NCBI GenBank assembly: GCA_023443485.1
Contig: JAEZUH010000089.1
Location: 1-8,097, forward strand
Length of the DNA stretch: 8,097 bases
DNA from: Bacillota bacterium
GTDB taxonomy: Bacteria > Bacillota_I > Bacilli_A > RFN20 > CAG-826
Direction of reading: 5' to 3'
A program made the translations under genes and the position numbers. The notes under the pieces were generated by a model. The model saw only the letters and a list, made by a program, of their open reading frames with translations. It ran no database searches and was not told where the DNA came from. Below, piece after piece: positions 1-8,097 of the stretch (position 1 is its first letter; each line of letters begins with the position of its first letter).

Positions 1-915
1 CAGAAAAATTCTACCGTTGCTCAAATTGTGGACCGCTTAAAGAAATACGATGCTATGAATTACACCGTTGTGGTCGCTGCAACAGCCAGCGAACCTGCTC
101 CTTTGCTTTATATTGCTCCTTATGCAGGATGCGCGATTGGTGAAGAATGGATGCACCAGGGAAAAGATGTTCTAATTATCTACGATGATTTAAGTAAACA
201 CGCCGTCAGTTATCGAGCATTATCCTTACTTCTTAAGCGTTCTCCTGGAAGAGAAGCTTACCCAGGCGATGTTTTCTATCTTCATAGTCGCCTATTGGAA
301 AGAGCTTGTAAACTCGATAAAAAGTATGGTGGAGGATCTCTCACTGCTCTGCCTATCGTCGAAACTCAATCTGGCGATATCTCGGCCTATATTCCAACCA
401 ATGTCATATCAATTACCGATGGACAAATCTTTTTGAACACCGATTTATTCAATGCTGGACAACGACCAGCCATTGATAGTGGATTCTCAGTTTCTCGAGT
501 TGGCGGAGATGCTCAATTCGAAGCGATGAAACAAGTGACCAGATCATTAAAAATTGAATTAGCAAGCTTCTCGGAAATGAAGAGTTTTGCTCAGTTTGGT
601 AGCGACTTGGATTCAAGTACCCTAAAAGTGTTAAAGCATGGCGAAGTATTAATGCGTGTCTTAAGACAAAATCAATACCAACCCTATTCTTTATCTCATC
701 AAGTTTTCGACTTATTTATTGCCAAACATGGTTATTTAGACGAAATTGATCCTAATCAAGTCCAGCATGTACTTGCCGACAGTTTTCATTACATTGAAAC
801 AAGCCACAAAGCATTGCTCAATGCCATCGATAAAGATAAAGCCATTAAACCAGAAATCGAGAGCAAACTTCATTCTTCAATTGAAGAATATTTCGCTATT
901 AACAAAGAAAAATAA
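1..915 (+). CDS. atpA: ATP synthase F1 subunit alpha, 3' part (5' truncated by the window)
   Basis: This is the C-terminal 304 residues of the alpha subunit of the F1Fo ATP synthase, a membrane-bound complex with its F1 head in the cytoplasm. The frame is open from base 1 (QKNSTVAQI), so the gene begins outside the window; the in-frame GTG at 28 is an internal Val. About 200 N-terminal residues, including the P-loop, are missing. Visible family blocks are ATASEPAPL, the Walker B strand LIIYDDLSK (fragment residues 58-66), [30 protein letters not shown], and [10 protein letters not shown]. The Arg in that last block (fragment residue 166, bases 496-498) is the alpha arginine finger that reaches into the beta catalytic site. 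FAQFGSDLD and the helical C-terminal domain follow. The stop is TAA, and atpG starts 6 bases later in the same operon. The identification is secure. Confidence 0.98.
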   Translation, partial: QKNSTVAQIVDRLKKYDAMNYTVVVAATASEPAPLLYIAPYAGCAIGEEWMHQGKDVLIIYDDLSKHAVSYRALSLLLKRSPGREAYPGDVFYLHSRLLERACKLDKKYGGGSLTALPIVETQSGDISAYIPTNVISITDGQIFLNTDLFNAGQRPAIDSGFSVSRVGGDAQFEAMKQVTRSLKIELASFSEMKSFAQFGSDLDSSTLKVLKHGEVLMRVLRQNQYQPYSLSHQVFDLFIAKHGYLDEIDPNQVQHVLADSFHYIETSHKALLNAIDKDKAIKPEIESKLHSSIEEYFAINKEK

Positions 916-921
916 AACAAT

Positions 922-3190
<2,269 letters not shown>

Positions 3191-3191
3191 T

Positions 3192-3602
3192 ATGAAATCA
3201 TTTTACGTTGATATCTATACTCCCTTTGGTCATTATTTAAGAAATAACGCCACTTTTTTAGAAGTGCAGTCCGAAGATTATTTACTTGGAATTATGGCTG
3301 GCCACGCCCCATTGGTTTCGACTTTAGTCATTTCTAAAATGGTTATCGAGATCAATTCGGTTCGCTATCTATATGCGATAGGTGGAGGAATAATCAATAT
3401 CAACGAAAACGGAATCATTCTATTGCTCGATTCAATTGAACGTTCAGATGAGATAAATTTGCAACGTGCTATTGATGCTCAAAAAAGAGCAGAAAAAAGG
3501 TTAAATGATTTAGAAGATAAAACCATTGATAGAAATCGAGCCAAATTAGCGTTAGCTCGCGCTCTGAATCGCATACGCCTTATTCAGACAAATAAGTCTT
3601 AA
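3192..3602 (+). CDS. atpC: ATP synthase F1 subunit epsilon
   Basis: Epsilon binds gamma at the foot of the shaft and in bacteria can inhibit ATP hydrolysis by extending its C-terminal helices. The 136 residues fit the family. The N-terminal beta-sandwich includes GIMAGHAPL (33-41) and YAIGGGIININ. The C-terminal two-helix hairpin runs from about residue 86 to the end (RSDEINLQRA, then AKLALARALNRI). The ATP-sensing motif of Bacillus-type epsilon, I(L)DxxRA, reads INLQRA at 88-93, so the Asp is Asn (codon AAT); Glu83, Arg92 and Arg99 are kept. The start is one base after the atpD stop, with no Shine-Dalgarno seen, which suggests coupling to atpD. Its last 23 bases (3580-3602) overlap the end of the convergent lipoprotein gene. 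No further atp gene follows, so this closes the operon. Confidence 0.96.
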   Translation: MKSFYVDIYTPFGHYLRNNATFLEVQSEDYLLGIMAGHAPLVSTLVISKMVIEINSVRYLYAIGGGIININENGIILLLDSIERSDEINLQRAIDAQKRAEKRLNDLEDKTIDRNRAKLALARALNRIRLIQTNKS

Positions 3603-4392
3603 TTAACGAGTCTAGTTCCAAACCATCATCTAGCAAATACAAAGTGGAGACAATATCTCCATTTTTATTTTTGTAAATTGCGATATTGTCAGTTTCTTCA
3701 TCAATTAGATAATATTGTGAAATTGATAAAAATACATCATTATTAAGCGCATTTTTATCAATTAAAGTGACATATTTCTTTCTTTGTTTAATCACCAAGG
3801 GGTGAACTACATCATTAAATATAGTCAGCGATTCAACACTTAAACCATCATATAAAAAAACGAAACCATCCCTTTGATTTTCGATAATATAATCAAAGCT
3901 AGCTTGCTCAGAAAAAGTCTGAATATATGATTTTAAAATATGTTGATCAGCAACAGGTCGAAATTTACTGTAACTCAATAAAACCTTTGTGTCAAAAGAA
4001 TAGGTTAATGATTGTTTGCTTATTAAGTAAAGAGAAGGGCTAGAAAATTGACTCGGAAAGATTGAAGGAAAAGAGCCGACTAGATTGCTATAAGCCAAGG
4101 CGACATATTCATAAGAATAAATTAAGAAATTGTTATTTCTAAAATAAGTGGATAGAGCTTGTTTTGCACTGTCGCAATAATTGCAGGACTCCGAATAGAG
4201 GAATAAGGCAAAAGTGCTATTGGAGTTTATAAGAAATGACACATCTATATTAGATACTTCAACAAAAGTTGGACTCTCCTCATTCACTTGAATATCGATG
4301 TTTTGAAAAACAGGAATAGAGTAAGGATTATCTATTGAATCGCATCCAGACAAACAGAGCAGTACGATTGGTAAAAAAATCCACTTTTTCAT
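3580..4392 (-). CDS. Putative lipoprotein with CxxC thioredoxin-like domain and a degenerate second copy
   Basis: I cannot assign this to a named family. From ATG at 4392 it encodes 270 residues. A lipoprotein signal is clear: MKKW, a hydrophobic run, then LSGC (14-17), so Cys17 should be lipidated and the protein anchored outside the cytoplasmic membrane. Residues 61-80 read like the active-site strand and helix of a thioredoxin fold (FALFLYSESCNYCDSAKQAL), with Cys70 and Cys73. SSPSLYLI (117-124) could supply the cis-Pro (Pro119). Residues 175-262 seem to repeat the fold: GFVFLYDGLSVES aligns with FALFLYSESCNYC so that Ser185 and Ser188 take the places of the two cysteines. The likely role is extracytoplasmic thiol-disulfide chemistry or binding, by inference only. 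A longer reading from 4503 adds 37 residues ahead of the lipobox and is rejected. No Shine-Dalgarno is seen. The gene is AT-rich relative to atpD and adhE and converges on atpC. Confidence 0.8.
   Translation of the reverse strand: MKKWIFLPIVLLCLSGCDSIDNPYSIPVFQNIDIQVNEESPTFVEVSNIDVSFLINSNSTFALFLYSESCNYCDSAKQALSTYFRNNNFLIYSYEYVALAYSNLVGSFPSIFPSQFSSPSLYLISKQSLTYSFDTKVLLSYSKFRPVADQHILKSYIQTFSEQASFDYIIENQRDGFVFLYDGLSVESLTIFNDVVHPLVIKQRKKYVTLIDKNALNNDVFLSISQYYLIDEETDNIAIYKNKNGDIVSTLYLLDDGLELDSLIKTYLSE
3645..3672 (+). terminator. Rho-independent terminator of the atp operon
   Basis: On the + strand TGGAGA (3645-3650) pairs with TCTCCA (3656-3661) around a 5-base loop CAATA, giving a perfect 6-bp stem. 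It is followed at once by TTTTTATTTTT (3662-3672). It starts 43 bases after the atpC stop, where the operon should end. It lies wholly inside the coding sequence of the convergent lipoprotein gene, encoding roughly residues 241-250 of that protein. On the - strand the run precedes the hairpin as A's, so it should not stop transcription of the lipoprotein gene. Confidence 0.8.
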
Positions 4393-4428
4393 AAAGAAAC
4401 TATAAACTATTTCGTTCAATAAAGAAAC
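4391..4428. repeat. 10-bp direct repeat ATAAAGAAAC at the lipoprotein gene start
   Basis: ATAAAGAAAC occurs at 4391-4400 and again at 4419-4428, 28 bases apart. Read on the - strand it is GTTTCTTTAT, and the copy nearest the gene runs into the ATG (GTTTCTTTATG). The other copy runs into an in-frame TTG (GTTTCTTTATTG). It may be a protein-binding pair or chance in AT-rich DNA. Confidence 0.35.
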
Positions 4429-4447
4429 GAGGTCGATACAAAGAAGT

Positions 4448-4461
4448 TTGATTTTAATCAA
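4448..4461. promoter_or_regulatory. Perfect palindrome TTGATT-TT-AATCAA in the divergent spacer
   Basis: A 14-bp inverted repeat with 6-bp arms and a 2-base centre sits near the middle of the spacer between the lipoprotein gene and adhE. Its compact symmetry suggests a dimeric repressor or activator site able to serve either gene. On the - strand the TTGATT arm could also be a -35 element with TATCGA 17 bases further on, which is a poor -10. I do not recognise the regulator. Confidence 0.4.
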
Positions 4462-4469
4462 TAGAGTTG

Positions 4470-4500
4470 TTGAAAAAGGCAAAAAAATATAAACTAGTAT
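4470..4500 (+). promoter_or_regulatory. Candidate sigma-70-type promoter for adhE
   Basis: TTGAAA (4470-4475) and TAGTAT (4495-4500) lie 19 bases apart, which is a longer spacer than ideal. A TATAAA at 4488-4493 is an alternative -10 but has no well-placed -35. Transcription would start near 4507, leaving a leader of about 30 bases before the adhE ATG. This is weak support from sequence alone. Confidence 0.4.
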
Positions 4501-4504
4501 CATG

Positions 4505-4525
4505 TTAAAGTCTAAATGTCTTTAA
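4505..4525. promoter_or_regulatory. Inverted repeat in the adhE leader, candidate operator
   Basis: TTAAAG (4505-4510) and CTTTAA (4520-4525) form 6-bp arms around a 9-base spacer, with one further matching C/G pair inside (4512 and 4518). The repeat lies just downstream of the candidate -10 and ends 2 bases before the adhE Shine-Dalgarno, a usual place for an operator. adhE genes of Bacillota are often controlled by the NADH sensor Rex, but this sequence is not a good match to the Rex TTGTGA/TCACAA or TTGTTAA/TTAACAA pattern. Confidence 0.35.
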
Positions 4526-4527
4526 GT

Positions 4528-4531
4528 GAGG
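4528..4531 (+). promoter_or_regulatory. Shine-Dalgarno of adhE, favouring the second ATG
   Basis: GAGG ends 1 base before the ATG at 4533 but 7 bases before the in-frame ATG at 4539. The spacing favours 4539 (MANNTPVPDF) over 4533 (MNMANNTP). Confidence 0.65.
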
Positions 4532-4538
4532 TATGAAT

Positions 4539-7154
4539 ATGGCCAATAACACCCCGGTTCCAGATTTCCAAAGAGAAGTTAATGAATTAGTCGCTAACGG
4601 AATGAAAGCCCTCGAGGAATTTGAAGGTTTCACGCAAGAACAAATCGACTATATCGTCGCTAAGTGTAGCGTCGCCGGACTAGATCATCACGGCTCTTTA
4701 GCCAAGGCCGCCATTGAAGAAACAAAACGTGGTGTCTTTGAAGACAAAGCAACCAAGAATCTCTTTGCTTGCGAATATGTTGTCAATAATATGAGGCATC
4801 TCAAAACAGTCGGAGTGATTTCTGATGATCCAGTGACTGGCATCACCGAAATTGCTGAACCAATTGGCGTCATATGTGGTATCACCCCAGTTACCAACCC
4901 CACTTCAACTGTCATTTTTAAGTCTTTGATATGTTTAAAAACTCGTAACCCAATTATTTTTGCTTTCCATCCGAACGCTCAGCAATGTAGTAAACAAGCC
5001 GCGATTGTGATGAAAGAAACCGCTGAAGCTGCTGGCGCCCCAAAAAATTGCATTCAATGGATTGAACATCCAAGCATGGAATCAACTAACGCTTTGATGA
5101 ATCACCCGGATGTAGCAACTATCTTAGCCACTGGTGGCAATGCGATGGTCAAAGCTGCTTATAGTTGTGGAAAACCTGCCATGGGCGTCGGAGCGGGAAA
5201 TGTCCCTGCTTATATGAATAAAAGTTGCCATGTCGAACAGGCTGTTAACGACATTGTCCTATCTAAATCCTTTGATAATGGCATGGTGTGCGCTTCGGAA
5301 CAAGCTGTGATTGTCGATGAAGAGATTTATGATGAAACCGTTAATCTTTTCAAACGCTTCAAAGCTTATCTTGTCAATGATGAAGAAAAGAAAAAATTAT
5401 CTCGTTATATGTTTGGTTATGCCTTTGGCGATAAAGATGCTGAATTAGGCAAATTGAACCCCGTTGTCGTGGGACAGACCGCTCAATTTATTGCTGAGCA
5501 AGCTGGTTTTAGTGTTCCTAAAGACACTTCCATTCTTCTTGTTAAATGCGATATTGTCGGTCCTAAAGAGCCAATTAGCAGAGAAAAATTATCCCCAGTC
5601 CTCGCTTTATTCAAAGTCAAAAACGAAAAGGCAGGCTTTGAAAGATCAGAAGAGATGGTTGCTTTTTATGGTCTTGGACATAGTGCGGTAATCCACTGTA
5701 AAGAGCAAGCAATGGCTGATGAATTTGGTGAAAAAGTCAAAGCGATGCGTATCATTTGGAATTCTCCTGCCACCTTTGGTGGTATAGGAAACGTCTATAA
5801 CTCTTTCCTTCCATCAATGACTCTTGGATGTGGAAGTTATGGCCACAATTCCATCGGTGGTAACATCAGCGCTGTTAACTTATTAAATATTAAAAAAGTA
5901 GGAAAAAGGAGAAACACTGTGCAATGGTTTAAAGTGCCTCGAAAAATTTATTTCGAGCGAAATTCAATTCAATATCTTCAATCAGCTAAGGACTTAAACA
6001 AAGTCTTTATTGTCACTGATACTTCAATGGTGGAACTCGGCTTCTTTAAAAAGATCGCTGATATGCTCAACTCACGCCGTAACAAAGTTGTCATGCAGTT
6101 GTTCTCTGCTGTTGAACCCGATCCAGATATCGAAACCGTTCGCAAAGGAACGGAAATGATGAATATTTTCAAGCCCGACACAATCATTGCCTTAGGCGGA
6201 GGTTCAGTTATGGATGCCGCCAAAGGTATGTGGCTCTTCTATGAACATCCTGAAATTAATTTTGATGATTTAAAACAGAAATTTATGGATATTCGTAAGC
6301 GCGCTTTTAAATACCCTGAGTTGGGTAAACAATCACGCCTCATCTGTATCCCAACGACTAGCGGAACAGGCAGTGAAGTAACTCCTTTTGCCGTTATTTC
6401 CGATAAGAAAAATAACAAGAAATATCCATTAGCGGATTATTCATTAACTCCGACCATCGCGATTATCGATCCTGAGTTCACCACCAACCTTCCACCCAAG
6501 GTTACAGCCATGACTGGTATGGATGTTTTGACTCACGCTGTTGAAGCTTATGTTTCAGTGATGGCTAATGATTATACCGATGGACTTTGCTTAAAAGCAA
6601 TTAAACTCGTTTTTGACTATTTGCCCCGTGCTGTCAAAGACGGACCACATGACTTAGAAGCACGTGAAAAAATGCACAATGCAGCAACAATTGCCGGCAT
6701 GGCTTTCGCTAATGCTTTCTTAGGAATGGCTCACTCCATGGCTCATAAAGTTGGAGCGGAATTCCACACTGTCCATGGTTACACTTGTGCAATCCTCCTT
6801 CCTCACGTTATCCGTTACAATGGTAGCATTCCTAGCAAATTGTCGGTTTGGCCAAAATATAATGTTTATTCTGCAGATAAGAAATATCAAGAAATCGCTC
6901 AATTACTAGGTCTTAAAGCCAGTAACCCAGCCGAAGGAGTCGAATCTCTTGCCCAAGCCGTTTTGAAATTAATCCGCGAAATCGGACTCGATCCCAACTT
7001 TGAAGCTTATGGCATTAAAGAAGCCGATTGGGAATCACGTTTAAGAAATATTGCCGAATTAGCCTATGAAGATCAATGTTCACCTGCCAACCCTCGTTTA
7101 CCAATGGTTGACGACATGGTAGAAATCTTGAGAAAAGCCTATCGAGGAAACTAA
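4539..7154 (+). CDS. adhE: Bifunctional acetaldehyde-CoA dehydrogenase / iron-dependent alcohol dehydrogenase
   Basis: AdhE is a cytoplasmic fermentation enzyme that reduces acetyl-CoA to acetaldehyde and then ethanol, regenerating two NAD+. Its 871 residues match the fused family. The N-terminal aldehyde dehydrogenase part (1 to about 445) has GITPVTNPTST, ILATGGNAMVKAAYSCGKP and the catalytic Cys251 in NGMVCASEQ. A linker near 446-465 (KRRNTVQWFKVPRKIYFER) leads to the iron-dependent alcohol dehydrogenase part, with the NAD-binding GGGS at 553-556 and PTTSGTGSEVTPFAVI. The four expected iron ligands are Asp662 and His666 (GMDVLTHAVEAY), His732 (GMAHSMAH) and His746 (HTVHG). Nothing essential is missing. 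Homologues form long filaments (spirosomes). The start at 4539 is chosen over 4533 from Shine-Dalgarno spacing. The gene is divergent from the lipoprotein gene and followed after 1 base by gpsA. An in-frame GTG with its own Shine-Dalgarno occurs at the domain junction. Confidence 0.98.
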   Translation: MANNTPVPDFQREVNELVANGMKALEEFEGFTQEQIDYIVAKCSVAGLDHHGSLAKAAIEETKRGVFEDKATKNLFACEYVVNNMRHLKTVGVISDDPVTGITEIAEPIGVICGITPVTNPTSTVIFKSLICLKTRNPIIFAFHPNAQQCSKQAAIVMKETAEAAGAPKNCIQWIEHPSMESTNALMNHPDVATILATGGNAMVKAAYSCGKPAMGVGAGNVPAYMNKSCHVEQAVNDIVLSKSFDNGMVCASEQAVIVDEEIYDETVNLFKRFKAYLVNDEEKKKLSRYMFGYAFGDKDAELGKLNPVVVGQTAQFIAEQAGFSVPKDTSILLVKCDIVGPKEPISREKLSPVLALFKVKNEKAGFERSEEMVAFYGLGHSAVIHCKEQAMADEFGEKVKAMRIIWNSPATFGGIGNVYNSFLPSMTLGCGSYGHNSIGGNISAVNLLNIKKVGKRRNTVQWFKVPRKIYFERNSIQYLQSAKDLNKVFIVTDTSMVELGFFKKIADMLNSRRNKVVMQLFSAVEPDPDIETVRKGTEMMNIFKPDTIIALGGGSVMDAAKGMWLFYEHPEINFDDLKQKFMDIRKRAFKYPELGKQSRLICIPTTSGTGSEVTPFAVISDKKNNKKYPLADYSLTPTIAIIDPEFTTNLPPKVTAMTGMDVLTHAVEAYVSVMANDYTDGLCLKAIKLVFDYLPRAVKDGPHDLEAREKMHNAATIAGMAFANAFLGMAHSMAHKVGAEFHTVHGYTCAILLPHVIRYNGSIPSKLSVWPKYNVYSADKKYQEIAQLLGLKASNPAEGVESLAQAVLKLIREIGLDPNFEAYGIKEADWESRLRNIAELAYEDQCSPANPRLPMVDDMVEILRKAYRGN
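5906..5921 (+). promoter_or_regulatory. Possible internal ribosome binding site and GTG start within adhE
   Basis: AAGGAG (5906-5911) is followed after 7 bases by GTG (5919-5921), which is in frame as Val461. This is exactly at the aldehyde dehydrogenase to alcohol dehydrogenase junction, and initiation here would yield a separate alcohol dehydrogenase of about 411 residues. The Shine-Dalgarno is made by the AGG-AGA codons of Arg457-Arg458. Homologues often have two Arg here followed by E-N-M, so chance through conserved protein sequence is possible. Confidence 0.35.
7144..7147 (+). promoter_or_regulatory. Shine-Dalgarno of gpsA inside the adhE 3' end
   Basis: GAGG, followed by AAA, lies within the last codons of adhE and 8 bases before the TTG at 7156. 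It supports the TTG start and translational coupling of gpsA to adhE. Confidence 0.65.
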
Positions 7155-7155
7155 A

Positions 7156-8097
7156 TTGAAAAAAATCGGAATAATAGGTGCCGGTACTTGGGGTACTGCC
7201 CTGGCAAATATGCTCGCCAAAAGTGGACATCAGGTCTCACTTTGGTCGCGCTTTGAAGAAGAAATTGATGTTTTAAAAAACACTCATCTTCACAAGAATC
7301 TTCCTGGTTGTGTTTTATCGGACAATCTCCATTTTTCGACCAACTTAAAAGAAGTCTGTCACGGTAAGTCAATTATCGTTTTTGCCACTCCTTCAGTTTT
7401 TATTCGCCAAACCGCTGAATTGGCCAAACCATATTTGAACTCTAATCAAATTATTGTCAATGTCGCTAAGGGAATTGAACCAAAAACCCTCATGACCATG
7501 AGTGAAATTCTAGAAGATGTTTTAGGAAAAGAATTTGATTATGTATCTCTTTCTGGGCCTACTCACGCTGAAGAAGTCGCGATTGGTTTACCAACTCTAA
7601 TTGTCTCTGCCTGTCAAAATCCTAAAATTGCTCAGGTCGTACAAGACACTTTTTCTAATCAAACGATGCGTGTCTACACGAACCCCGATGTTTTAGGAGT
7701 AGAAATAAGCGGAGCTTTGAAAAACATCATTGCATTAGCCGCAGGTCTTTCTGATGGTCTTGGCTATGGCGACAACGCTAAAGCGGCCATTATTACTCGT
7801 GGCCTTGTGGAAATCACTAAACTTGGCAAAGCCATGGGATGCCATGAAAAGACCTTTATTGGCTTAGCTGGTATTGGAGACATCGTTGTGACTGCCACCA
7901 GTGTTCATTCTCGCAATCATAAAGCGGGATATTTACTTGGTAAAGGCTATACGTTAGAGAAAACACTCGACGAAGTTGGACAAGTTGTCGAAGGATTGCA
8001 CGCTCTTGAAGCAGCCAAAGAATTAGAGTCCAAATATCATGTTGAACTTCCTATTATCGATGTTGTCTATGAAGTTGTTCACGATAAATTAGATGTT
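7156..8097 (+). CDS. gpsA: Glycerol-3-phosphate dehydrogenase [NAD(P)+], 3' end cut by the window
   Basis: GpsA reduces dihydroxyacetone phosphate to sn-glycerol-3-phosphate with NAD(P)H in the cytoplasm, supplying the backbone for phospholipid synthesis. 314 codons are visible and the frame is still open at the window end; the family is about 330-345 residues, so only a short C-terminal piece is missing. The dinucleotide-binding loop GAGTWG is at residues 8-13 (KKIGIIGAGTWGTALA). SGPTHAEEVA is at 133-142, the catalytic Lys189 is in GALKN, and GLGYGDNAKAAIITRGL follows. Asp242 is in GLAGIGDIV and the substrate-binding Arg253-Asn254 are in HSRN. The start is TTG, one base after the adhE stop, with GAGG 8 bases upstream; the next possible start (ATG, codon 19) would cut off the GAGTWG loop. 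Homologues usually have VTCTS where this has VTATS (245-249). It is likely co-transcribed with adhE. Confidence 0.96.
   Translation, partial: MKKIGIIGAGTWGTALANMLAKSGHQVSLWSRFEEEIDVLKNTHLHKNLPGCVLSDNLHFSTNLKEVCHGKSIIVFATPSVFIRQTAELAKPYLNSNQIIVNVAKGIEPKTLMTMSEILEDVLGKEFDYVSLSGPTHAEEVAIGLPTLIVSACQNPKIAQVVQDTFSNQTMRVYTNPDVLGVEISGALKNIIALAAGLSDGLGYGDNAKAAIITRGLVEITKLGKAMGCHEKTFIGLAGIGDIVVTATSVHSRNHKAGYLLGKGYTLEKTLDEVGQVVEGLHALEAAKELESKYHVELPIIDVVYEVVHDKLDV

Noticed and set aside
28..30. GTG as a start for the first gene
   Set aside because: The frame is open to base 1 and the preceding residues (STVAQI) match alpha subunits, so this is an internal Val of a truncated gene.
3537..3559. Possible - strand terminator for the lipoprotein gene (CGAGC/GCTCG arms)
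   Set aside because: The stem is only 5 bp with a 13-base loop, and the - strand sequence that follows (ATTTCTATC) is not a U-tract. It also lies in atpC coding sequence.
3580..4503. Longer reading of the lipoprotein gene from an ATG at 4503 (307 residues)
   Set aside because: It places 37 residues ahead of a clear MKKW...LSGC lipoprotein signal, has no Shine-Dalgarno, and would start inside the adhE leader repeat. ATG at 4392 fits the signal peptide.
4470..4525. Rex operator upstream of adhE
   Set aside because: It was looked for because Rex often controls adhE in Bacillota, but no TTGTGA/TCACAA or TTGTTAA/TTAACAA pair with the right spacing is present.
5464..5691. Second + strand frame inside adhE (75 residues)
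   Set aside because: It is out of frame within a fully conserved adhE region and shows no supporting start signal.
7015..7372. - strand frames across the adhE-gpsA junction
   Set aside because: They lie opposite two clearly coding + strand genes and show no independent evidence.

Overview
The window looks like a stretch of chromosome from a low-to-moderate GC member of the Bacillota, probably on the Bacilli / Erysipelotrichia / Mollicutes-related side. That placement is an inference. It rests on the gene set, the style of the ATP synthase subunits, a fermentative AdhE, a Gram-positive type lipoprotein and AT-rich spacers. All visible stop codons are TAA or TAG and every tryptophan is TGG, so the standard bacterial code fits. 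No TGA is used in frame, so a recoded TGA can be neither shown nor needed. I saw no mobile element, CRISPR array, tRNA or rRNA.

Layout: (1) 1-3602, + strand, is the 3' part of an F1Fo ATP synthase operon: atpA (5' truncated by the window), atpG, atpD and atpC, in the usual order with gaps of 6, 13 and 1 bases. Only atpD has a strong Shine-Dalgarno sequence. A good intrinsic terminator for this operon lies at 3645-3672. (2) 3580-4392, - strand, is an AT-rich gene convergent with atpC and overlapping its end by 23 bp. It encodes a lipoprotein with a CxxC thioredoxin-like domain and, apparently, a second degenerate copy of that domain. The atp terminator lies inside its coding sequence. (3) 4393-4538 is a short divergent control region with two inverted repeats, a direct repeat and a weak candidate promoter for adhE. 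(4) 4539-7154, + strand, is adhE, the bifunctional aldehyde/alcohol dehydrogenase. It has a possible internal translation start at the junction of its two domains. (5) 7156-8097, + strand, is gpsA, with a TTG start one base after the adhE stop and cut by the window end.

Functionally, the core is energy and redox housekeeping. The F1 subunits make or hydrolyse ATP. AdhE regenerates NAD+ by reducing acetyl-CoA to ethanol. GpsA draws on NAD(P)H to make glycerol-3-phosphate for membrane lipid. The lipoprotein is the only gene of unknown role and the most likely source of novelty. The window does not show a clearly new multi-gene system. The points worth following are the tandem thioredoxin-like lipoprotein, the terminator hidden in its coding sequence, and the internal start signal in adhE.
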